DNA of 34,003 bases from NCBI GenBank assembly GCA_030605095.1, contig JAUWBJ010000007.1, positions 1-34,003 of the forward strand, given 5' to 3'. The stretch is from Candidatus Omnitrophota bacterium. Lineage in GTDB: Bacteria > Omnitrophota > Gorgyraeia > JABMRN01 > RBG-13-46-9. A program made the position numbers and the translations under genes. Positions 20,601 to 32,600 of the stretch are shown piece by piece. The notes under the pieces are model-generated. The model was given only the letters and a program-made list of their open reading frames with translations, searched no databases and was not told the DNA's origin. Positions within the stretch are counted from its first letter, which is position 1, and every line of letters begins with the position of its first letter.

Positions 20601-23600
20601 CTTCTTATGAAGCAGAAAGAGCATTATTTGCAATGTCCAGCTGGGGCCCAAGGATATTAAAAGATGCAGCCAGATTAAGAGAAAAGGGCATACACATCCC
20701 GGATTATTACGGAAGATTCCTCTATGAGGTTACAAGATTAGATAAATCCGGCAAAATAAACGATGCAAAGAAAGGTTATCCCGGATTATTTAATATGTTT
20801 GGCCTTGCTGATTACATTCAGTTTCAGGAAGAAGCGCTTATCAAAGCAAAATATGGCAGGTTTATGAAAACAAAAGTCGCTGGCTTCAAGGCAAAGAATG
20901 ATGGTAGAGAACCAAAAAATCGAAAAGAATTAAATAAAATAAAGCAAGATGTAATCGAAGATATACATTACATCGCATTGAAATATTATGAGCTTCTCAT
21001 TTCCCGAATTGAAGGCCCTCGCGACGAAGCTCGTGAAGCTCAAATCCGTGCACGCATTTCAGAATTAAGCATTAGAAAGACTCAAAGAGAAAAGGAGAGA
21101 GGATGGCTTGCAGTTCGCCCTATAGCCCAAAGCATTGCCGGAAGAGAGCTTGAGATTTATAACAACCTTTCCGACATATCTGTTTTGGACAGAGTCTATA
21201 GTTTCATGGTTATGCAAGGCATGGACTTAGACCAGCTTGAAAATGTAAAAGATGTAATGTTGTTAAAGCCGTTACTAAACGAGGCATTCGGCGATTACAG
21301 CAAGACGAAAGATGCTGCATTGAGAGAGGAGCTTGAACTTGACCGCCTGTTCAAAGTGACAAGGGCGTTATTGGAGGGATGCTACCCGGGACAGAGTTTA
21401 AAAGAGATATTTGGAAAAGATATTCCAAAAGAAGACCGCGATAAGAGATTTGAAGAAAAGCTGAATTACCTTAAAGATAAAATCATCCCGATGATGAAAG
21501 GACCTGATGGCAAATTCTTGAGCGATTATGAGCCTTCCTCCGTGTTGTGGGATGCGCTCTATTTCGCCAATAATCGCGGAAAGGCCTACCCGGCCAAGGA
21601 TGCCGATGGAAGGCGGCTGACCTATTATGTAGACAGTGAGAAAGAGCAGGTATTCGTGCATTATGGCAGTGAAGATTTCGCAAGCGAAATATGGAATGGC
21701 ACATTTGATGAAACAGCTTGGCAAGAGGGAGAAAAGCGCCCTATTGAGGGCTGGCTATATCAGAAGATAGAAGAGCCAGAAGTTCCTCCTCTGAAGCACG
21801 AAAAAAACGAGTTAAAACAGGATCTCGAAGAGATTAAAGGGATGCTTGAAACCCCTATACCGCAGAGTGTACCAGTATCCAAACTACACCAACTTGTAAA
21901 TAACATCTTGCTTAGTAGCTTAGGTGCTGTCCCGGAAGATGGTATGGATTTAATGGGTATGAGGTGGGCTGCAGAAACTTATGAGGATAGCCAGGGTATA
22001 AGAGGCGTGATGAAAGATATATCTACGGGCGGTTTGCGGCTAAACGCCAATTTGAAAGGTCAACACCCTAACAGGAGTAAAGGTGAAGCCTACGTTGAAT
22101 TCGCTTCTTCAAGAAATTTTAACGGTAAAAAAATACGTATGAAAATAAAGGTAGCTCCCGGATTTGCAGCCAATAGAATGAATGGAGTCCAGATCGCCTT
22201 GAAGGATAATAACTGGAAAAACCAATATAGACGATGGGTAAATGTTGAGGAATCAGGAAAATGGATTACAGTTGAATATATACCGACACCTTATGATGTA
22301 GATCAACAGGGGGGCACTGATAGAGGCTTTGACCTATCAAACATAAAAAGAATTATTGTCAAATTTGCTATGAATGATTCTACTCAAGATGAGTTTAAGG
22401 GTATCCTTGAGGTGAAAGATGTAGAGATTGTAGACGCGGAGGAAAAAATAGAAAAAGCTGAACAGGTAGAACTTTATAGAGATGAACCTATTACAGTCGA
22501 GCCAAAATCGATAGAAACATTCGTGGAAAAGTCAGGCGCGAGTTTCTATTTAGAACAATACGAAAGGACCATTGGTACACCAGACGGAGTAAGTGCCCAT
22601 TACAAAGAAATTTTAGATCAGTTTAAAACACTAAATGTTAGAACTGCAAGGGTCTGGTTGACAATCGGCTCTAAGGACTCAAGTGGAATACAATACTCAG
22701 GGGATGGCACTCCCGTAGGATGGAAGAATGAAAAACTTGCCATACAAGACTTAGTTACGTTAATACGAATAGCAAAAGAGACAAACACAAAATTAGTGCT
22801 TGTATTGCATAATTTCGATTTAGCCCAAAAACACAAAGACGTCTTGGAAGACCCTGCCAAGAGAGAGAAGATGATAGAACTTGATAGGGTCCTACTTAAG
22901 AAGGCATTTGAAAAGTTGGGCAGTGATACTAAATATATCGAAGCCATAGAAACTATGAATGAACCGGATAATGCCGATACATCTACCGCCAATACTCAGA
23001 AATTCGTAAAAGCAGGCAATGTAATGGTAAGGAAAACCACAGGAAAACCGATTAGTTTAGGGCCGGGTAAAATAGAAAATGGCGGATACTGGATTCATAT
23101 GTTGAAACCAGGTGATATCTTCCAGATACATTGGTATTACGTTTTCCATGAAAGGCCTTATGGCAAACCCATGTTTAGTGAGTTAAAACGTAATATAGGC
23201 GAACTTAACATACCAGATGGCGTACGCGTTGTTATAGGCGAAGCACAGCCTAATATAGGAAGCAGGTCTATTATCCCAGGCGCTTTTGACGCCGCGAGAG
23301 AATCAGGCGCAGAAGGGGTATGGTTCTGGGATGAATCCGACAGTAAGTTGTCCCCTCAATTTATATTTGATGAAAATGATTATAGAAGGACTATAGAGCA
23401 AAGAAAAGAGGATAAAAGAGCCCCTGATATAAAACCAGAGGTAGAGAAAGAAAAACCCATCCCCACAAAACCACCTGTAAAAAAACCAGCTAAAAAAGAA
23501 GTACCACCTAAAGTAGAAGAAAAAATTATGCGGCCTGTAGAAAAGCCCAAACCAGCTATGCCTACCGTGGAAATAGAAAGAAAACCTTTAAGAGATGTAT

Positions 23601-26600
23601 TAGAAGAGCTTGGACAGTATATAACTGATGGAAGATTGGTGGAAGCTCAAAATGCAATTCAGGAGTTAATATCTTCACCGGATGTAAGCAGCAAAGTACG
23701 CGACCAGTTAGAAAAATTATCAGCCAAACTCCAAGTGAATATAAGAGCCGTTGGACTTTCTGAAGCAGACCACCAGTTTGAATTACCCGACGGCAGAATT
23801 ATCGAGTTGAAATCAACTGTTAGGATACCAGTGACAGTATTTGATAAAGATGGAAATGAAATTGGTATATCTTACCTATATAGAGTAGGTAATGAAACCA
23901 AATTATCCATTACGCCAGAAATTGTTAAAATCAACGAAGTTAAACACCGACAAGTAGAGGAAGTTTGGGTTACCTTCTTCGATGAGCGAGGAAAAGCTAT
24001 AAGGACAGAAGGGTGGCTAGCCCGCATCAGCCGTGAGGATGCCTTGCTGGTTGCTTTGCCTGGCGCTGAAGCGCCGATATTGAGGGAAACTTATAGATAC
24101 ACGTATGACGAGAAGAATGGCACAAAAGAGATAGAGGGCGAAAGATACGACCTTTTCACGGGTGAGGTCAACTACAGAGAGTCGCTTGTAAACGATGCCA
24201 ATGATGTAATACTTGCCAAGACAATACGAGATTCATCAGTGTCTGAGACGTATACGAAAAAGACCCTCTATAGAAGAAATCCCGAGACAAATGAGATAAC
24301 CGAGCAGAATTTCACGATTTTGACTGCCGATGAAGTGGAACATTTGTCTTCGGAGGCAAAGTACAAATATAAAGGCAAGGATGAGTTCGGAGAGGAGATA
24401 TGGGATAGAACTTCATTTGTGAACTATGATACAGGCGTTACAAGCGAGAAACAAGAACCGGTAGAGATTGAAGGCAAAATGGTGCCTGTCGAAACAGGTA
24501 TAGACATAGAAGGTAGAAAATATATCAATACAGGTGGTTCATTCCACTATGAATATACGAGCAGAGATAGAGGAGTTGACTATGACGGCACTGCATTTAC
24601 TGTTGACGTAGTTGAACATGGCAAGCCAGGAGTTTTCACTCCGGTTAAGTTGGGCGAAAGCACAGTTAGGCAGCGTGGCCGGATTCTCCGAACGCAAGAT
24701 GCGCAGGTTATACCCAACAATACTAGTTTTGAAGGCAGAACTTTCAGTTTTCCGGAAGGCACATTTCCGGAGGGTATAGATGTAAACGAGACTACATATG
24801 AACTTACCCTACCTAAAGCCTTGTATAAGTATCACGTAACACAAGGATTCAATTACGAAACAAATGAAGTATTTATTGCGGAAGAACAGAGAATCATTAT
24901 GGATGAAGAGGAACGATTGTTATACAAAGTTGTAACTAATTTCGAAGAAGGAAAAGAAAAGGGGCAAACTGAGATTTATCGATATCATCCAACATACAGA
25001 GTGAATGAAAGAGAATATAATGATGTTATTGAAACCAAGATTTACGACAGAGAAGGGAATGAAATCGCGCATAGGTTCCACCAGGTTATCTTCGACATAC
25101 GCAATAGAGAAAAAGACATATGGAATCTCTTGACCTCGGACGAAATCGTAGAAGTGACCGAACATAATTATACCGACAATACAGATGAAATAAAGAAGCT
25201 TAGAGTCGGAAAGACAATAGAGATAAGAGAAGACGGCTCGCGAAGGATAAGAGAAACACGCAAATCCGAAGACGGTAAAGTCGAAACAACCGTAATTGCG
25301 GAAAAAGACCTTTTTGGAAATGTGTTATCCATTTCCTCAAGCGGCACCATCATTAACGAAGACAGCTCAAAGACGAGCTTTATTCCTCATATATATGAAC
25401 CCACGCCTATTACGGAAGAAACCAGAGAACTGAAGAATGCGTCAGGCCAAGTGGTTGCCTACATTTCTGAAGGAAAAGCAATCTTTACCATAGGGCCGGA
25501 AAGTAAGCCTTCCGAACCTATCGTAATACCCAGAGGAGCGCGATGGATTCTTCAGACGAAGCGAGATATGGCTAAAGAAGAGGTATCATTCGGTATATAT
25601 GATGCCTACGGAAAACAGATATATCAGGACATAACTGCAAGGTTCTATGACCTTAGTAGCCCCGGTAAAATACTGGGTATATTGCATCAGATACTAATCT
25701 ACAACCCCGAAGATAATACAGTGAAGGAACACGCTACATATAGGGAAACTGAGGCAGGAGAAGAGGTTCCAATAGTTGAAAAGACATCAACCTTGATAAG
25801 GTATAAAGACTCAGAGATGGACGACGAATGGCTTTTGATTATAGAAAAGTCGCCTAGAAAGCTATACGAAACAGAATATGTTTATCAGATATACAACACC
25901 GCTGATGGAGACCGATTTGGCAGGATGCCTATTGCAAGTGAATCATGGAATCTGGAGGATAGCAAAAGAGGCGAACTACTGGAACGCGTAAAGTTCTTGT
26001 ATGACAAGGAACATGATGAACGGTTGATAATAGATATGGCCAATAGGGCAGGCCCTGATGGAAGGGAAATTCCTGTCGAAGCCGAGTTGGAAGAAGGACA
26101 AATAGTAACAGGCCTTGTTACTTACCTGATGGAAGAAAAGGAATTTGAATCGGAGCAGTGGCGCGCTCCTCTTCTAAGATTGGAAGACGGAAGGTTTCAC
26201 CTCGATTATTCAAAGGGCGACCTCCTTGTCCAAAGAGACCGGTTCGATAATGAATATTATATCACCATGCACTTAAACAGAAACCCGGATACAAAAAAGT
26301 ATTCTGTAAGAAGCGCATATAAAGGCAAAGGCGTCTACGAGTTCTATGGCGTATATGGAAAAAGGAGAATCAGGGAATTTTTTGGACTTGACCCAGAACG
26401 CATTATTATAAATCCAGATACGGGTGAATATGTGGGTATAAAGGATAGTAAAAAGCCGGGTGATATCGAGATAACAAAATTTCTATATGATTCAGCCGAT
26501 TCGGACAATGTTTATAGTATGCCTTTAACCGGCCCGGATTACGAGAGCGGATACTTCTATCTCAACAAGAACATAAGGGGCGAAATCCGTCTGATTATGA

Positions 26601-29600
26601 AACTTAAGTTAAAGCCAGACGTAACGTTCGAGGAAATAATTGAACGCGCACAAACAAGAAAATCCGATAAGCCGAGCGCAGAAGTAACTATGTTCGATTC
26701 AACGGACGCGGTGGCGCAATCGCTTTATGCATATCCCAGAGAAGCTATGACTTATCCTGGAACGAACCTCCCGGTCGTATTTTCCATCGAAGAGCCGGGC
26801 GGGAAGGTCCAGGATATATATATGTACCCTCTTCTGGATGAGAAGAAGGGGCTGGTTGATAAAACTCGCGGGACGAGACTCCTTGTCAAAAAAACCACCA
26901 CTCCCGCCGCCAAAGAGGTTGAGTTGGATGCAGGCGGAGTTGAAAACATTACTTCCCTGGATGGCATTACAGCTCTTGACGGCACGCCTTTCGCCGATTT
27001 CAAAGGGCCGCTAAAATACTTGGTAGAAGAAGATGTGCACTGGGTTAAAACCGGGATAACAGAGGATAATCTTCAATCGATATCCAAAAAGAGTGGTTTG
27101 TCTTTGACGCAAGAAGACTTAGATTCTATATATATAGAGTATTTCAATCCAGACGGTTCACCCGCAAAAGGACCATTCGGATTTGAATTAGGTACGAATG
27201 ATGCGATGCGCGAAAAACTGGAAAAAACAGTAAGAGCCAGAGCGCCTGATTTTGAACTGCCCAACAACAGAGATCTTCTTAACAAAATATACGACATAAG
27301 AACGAGAAATACCTTAAGTCAAGCCCAATTAGATTACTTCATCTCCCGCTCGAGCCAGCTTAAAAAAGTTTTCTTCCAGTATCTAAAGACCCATTTAGCC
27401 AATAAAAGATTATCCGACCGCGCCTATAATCAAGACTTCTATAATAAAACTTGTCTCGATGCCTTTATGTGGTTTACAGAGCAAATTCTTTTTGCCAGCC
27501 ACCCAGAGCTATCTTTCTATTCAGGCGATTTAGATAAACTAGCGGAAGGTATAGTAAAGATAGGTAGATGGGATATTACTGTTGAGGCCATGAATTTTGT
27601 ATTAAATAATGAGAGCGAACTCAGAGAATTGGAGGGAAGTAGGGCAACGAAGAAGGCTATTGAAATGTATCTGGCAACTCTCCATGAGAAGGCCGTTTCA
27701 CAATTAAAACAGAATCTGACTGATGAAAAGATGAAAGAAGAAATGAGAGAAGCCCTTAATCTTGCAATCGTTACACATGAAAAGATAACAGGAGAGAAAC
27801 CGGCGGGTTATGAAGAAGCATGGAAAAAAATCAGCGATGAAATGCAACTAAACAGACTGAAATTCTTAAGCAAGGCTCTAATTCCGCTTGGTATACTTAT
27901 AGGATTAGGTACTTTTATCTTTATGTATTTTAGAAAAAGAACCGCGGCAGTATCAAAACAACTTAGAAAACAGAGAAAAGAGGCCATCAGTGAAGTCCGA
28001 GAAGAAAAAGAAACGGGACTACCCAAAGCCAGAGCCTTACCTCCTCAAGTTACCACACCACAACCTCTACCTGCAGGCGCTGAAGCAAAATTAGCCGAAC
28101 ACAGTAAAAAGCTCGAAGATACAAAAAAACTAATCCTTAGTTTTAATAAACCTGTAAACGCAGCGATTGAAAAAGCTATGTCAATAATAAATAATCCGAA
28201 GAGAATTAACATATTTGATACACAACAATTTCTGCCGATAGATACCAGGAATTTCAAATGGGAGAAGAAAGACACTGAAAATGGTTACACCATTTACAAA
28301 AAGCACTTTGCGTCAGAAGAGGTACTCAGGGCATTCAATATTGTCTTTTCTGACGACCAAACAAGAGCATATATAAAAGAACTGGATAACAAAGGAGATG
28401 TAAAAACAGAATATATCTACTACACTAACGGCAAGACAGACTGGGATAATAAGAATAACTGGGTAATAAGAGAGGTGGAAGAAGGCAGCGTTACTCATAA
28501 TTACTCAGATTTACACAACGGACGCTTTGAAATAAGTGTTTTTATGCAGGAGGGCAAAGAAAAAACAAGAATAGGTTCTTGCCGGTTTAATACATCAGGA
28601 TATCCAAACGATAAGACAAAATGGCATTTTGACGATAAGTACGAGCAACGACGCGCTGCGGCAATAACGATTAAGCTTGCTTCACTGCAACTGCAGAAGA
28701 AGTTGGAAGAAGCGATAAAAGAAGATCCTTCTTTGAAGAAACTTCTTTCACCTGTGAGTTTACATCAGTCATTTGGCCCTCCGGGTCTTTACCTAAGAGA
28801 AGGCGGAAGGACAAGAACGCTGGATTTGCATACCACGCTGCAACTGGCTGAAAAAGAGATGGACCTTGTATTAGATGCAGCTACGGGAAGGGACAGCAGT
28901 ATCTATTTTGGCCATGAGAAGAAAACAGACTTTAATCCTGCAAGCCTTACACTCTGGGCAGATGTGTTTGAAGAGGTTGAATATACCGATGGCAAAGAAG
29001 ATATAAAATGGCAAGGCGTTATGCCTGTAGGCGTTAAGGGCGTTGAAGGTAAAAAGCCGGTTCCCACAGGGCGCAAAAAAGGAAAGGGCGTAAAATTAAC
29101 GACATTTGAGACATTAACGCCATTAATAGCGGGATTTGCTATGAGGCTTGATTTGGCCCAGGATATTCTTAGCAGGAGATTCTCCGGAGCTTCTCAGGAA
29201 CTTATAACTGTTAATGAAGCCATAGAGCAGGCGACAACAACAAGAAAAGCCGTGCAGGAAACATACGTAGGGCACCTGGAAGAGATGGGAGACCACTCTT
29301 CACGGCAACCCCTGCGCGAGAGGCACAAATGGAGAATATGGACAATACCTATCCTGACATTCGCCGTTATATTTGTGTTAGGTATAGTAGTATTTTATTT
29401 TCTACCTCGGCATTTCCCCGGCATATCCAATTTCCCGCCAATATCTGAGATACAAAATGTAGGAATCTGGGAAATGGGAATGGTTGTTATCGGTATATTT
29501 TTCGTTTCAAAAACATTCTTTACTTTACTATTCTGGTCGCTTACCCTTACTGTGCTCCAGAAGCTTCATATCGGAACGACGGGTGTTTACAATCGTTCAG

Positions 29601-32600
29601 GCGCAATAGAAGTTACTGATGAAGATATCGGAGTTTCTGTGCCTAACAGGGTTATGAAGGATGCAATTGAAGAACTAGGTATCGGCGTTAAAGGCAAAAC
29701 CTCCGAAGAGATTATTCAGGAGTTGTCTGAGCCATATACAGGCATAACCGGTCTCGCCAGTAGAGCGCGAACTCATACGATAAAGTCACAGAGACCGATA
29801 AACCAACTGAAATTAAGCTCTACCGCAAGGCCGTTTTTCTTTGTTTATCTTAATAGTTTACCAAGAGGGATGTTAATAGAAGCGCTACTCTCTATAGATG
29901 CAATACAAAGCAATGCGATATTAAGAGATGCCCTTACGCGCGAATTACAGGACACACGCAATGCTAATGTAAAAATAAAAATAAACAACAAAGACCTGCT
30001 TGAAAAGGTGGAATCAGTATTAGGCGCTGATGGAGCCGATAACGTCTATAAGAGCTTATACAATATGAGAGGACTATTTATTCATGTTGCGCGATGCACA
30101 CCTTCTTACGGAGAACCATTTATTATAGAACGAGTAAATAAATCAGCGCTTATTACCGACTATCCTAACATTACAGTATGGCCGGCCCTTGTAGAGCACG
30201 ACACCCCCACGACAAACAGATTTACACAACTTATAAAAGAGGGACGATTAGAGCAGGGCAAGGTTTACGCATTCCTATCAAGTCAGAAAGGCGCGCAGCT
30301 TTCCGGCGTCCCCTTATTTATCCACGTAGATAGGCGCTTCAAGAACGGATGGAAGTTGGTTGACAGGATGCCGGAGACAAAATCTGTTGCTACGGGTTAT
30401 TCAATCGCCTTTATGGAAACAGCTGCTGCCGGAAAAGCGCCTGGCTTTGAAAGCGTTCAAGACAACCCCGTTCATGTCATGGAGATTCTCGACGTCGAGG
30501 ATGTTACCGGCGGATTGCAGGTATGGGGTATAGCGACGGCATTCAGGAGAAACACGACACTGGTAGATTACCTTATCGAGCATGTCCTGCGTTACGGTTA
30601 CGATTCGTTGACGCCGAGTGTATTAAAGAAACAAAACCGCGAACTTTATGACGCCAGCATGCGCCTGGGAATAGACCTCTTCAAAATAAAGAAAAAATTG
30701 AAAGAGTATGAAAAATTAAAAAAGAAATTAAGCGAAAAATCGAAAAATAACGCCTATATCCGACATATTGAAGAAGAAATATTCGATGGCATCTATGCCA
30801 AGCTACCATACGAATTTAAGACCGAAGAGTTACGAAAAGCATATCCGGATAGAGAAAAGCTTAAGTGGGTTATATCCGAATTTAAAGAGAGCCAGAGGAG
30901 GGCAATCCTTCAGGGCATACTGCGTTTAAGTCCATATACTAGCGAAAACCCGTTTTCGGTTCAGGATTACGGGCCGTGGTCATTCATAAAGAGGGGTTTG
31001 CTGGCATACAGGAGCTGGGTAAGTATATTATTCGCATTTACAGCTGGAGCAGTAACCATTCCTGTGGTTATTTTGGTAGCATTTTTATCCGGCAGCTATG
31101 TGCTAGCGTTTGTTGTTGCATTCTTAGTATTTCCCCCATTGTGGTTTATAGGGCATTACTCAGGATATAGATTGATAGAGAATTTAAGACGTAGATCTGA
31201 TTGGGTTGAACGATATTTAATAAACAGAAAAAATCCTTTCCCGCTTGATGGAACCACAAATTCATTTTTGGTGCAGGCCCTCACCGGCCAGGACACGCCA
31301 AGAGGTGAATTGCAAAAGCAGCTTTTTGCATACAAAAAAGAACTTTACGCAAAAGGCGAAAAAGATGTTAAAGCACAAAAGGCCCTTGAACTTATGGCGT
31401 TACTACATAAATACAGAGCACTCAATATACATGACCCGAGCAATATCATCGAGGATGCAAACTATGCCGACATCATACCGGAAACTGACCATACGGCCGG
31501 ATATTTACGTGGATTCGGCATGGAAACACGCGAAAAGGATTTGCCGACTCTTGGACCGGAATTCTGGTATCAACGCCAGCGATGGATTACAGTTACGCCT
31601 ACAGGAAGAGCGCTGGAATACCTGCCTGACTCAATGGCTTTCTGGGGCGGCTTGGTTGGTATGGGCCTCGGAGGCGCAATCTTGGGTTCTCGAGGCGACT
31701 GGGGTGTTGTGCTTGGAATAACGGGTGTTATTGTAGGATTTGTTGCAGGCACCTATCTTTTCCGAGGGATAGGGTTTGGAATAGAATGGATGAAAAAGAA
31801 ACTCCATATTGTGAAATACCCGGAACAGAAGACAAGTGTTTTTAAAGCATTAGGATTTACCCAATTCTTTGCATATATCTTTATGCTTTATGGTCTCCCA
31901 TCCACTGTCAAGACAACTTTTATATACGCACTTACGTTATTTTTCGGAACTATTTTTGGTATGCACCTTATGGGAATAGAATCACCCGTTGTGGCACTTT
32001 CGCTCAAACTGCTTCCGCCGATGTTATGGTGGATAGCAAGTATAACAGTGGGTATTATATTATTTATCATACCGGGATACCTAATTTGGGTACAGGCCGT
32101 TGCAGGTGCATTATTATCAGGCGAAGACGATGAGGAACAAGTAAGGATTTCGCTCAATAGGAATAAAGAGACAGCCGAAAAGTTCCAGAATTACAGTATA
32201 GCCAAAAAAATAGACGAGGCAATAGATATCCTAAAGAATAAGCTGCAGGACCAGGCTGCGCGGAAGAAAGTTGCGGATGAATTGGAAGCCCTTATATATG
32301 CTCTTTCCCGGGACCATGATGGTATTGTCTATACCCCTAAGGAGAGGGAGGAACGAATTTTTGATGAACCAACACCTGAAAATCTCGAAAGAGACATAAA
32401 TATACGGTTATTTATAGATGTGCTGCGGGATAGCTCTATTACAGGGAGGGCGGAGCTTGATGAAGTTATAAGGAAAGCGAAGCGTGTTTCAAGCGATAGG
32501 AAAAACAAGTTAATCAAGGATGTAAAAGAGCGCGCGAATGCCTTGAAGGTGGTAAAAGGGATTATGGGAACTGCCGAAGGAAAGGATATAGATGAAGCTA

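Noticed and set aside
31245-31721. A + strand frame of 158 codons overlapping the giant gene, and smaller ones at 30976 and 7443
   Set aside because: They are in a different frame from the giant gene, which keeps coherent membrane helices and motifs through the same bases. The alternative translations show no pattern.
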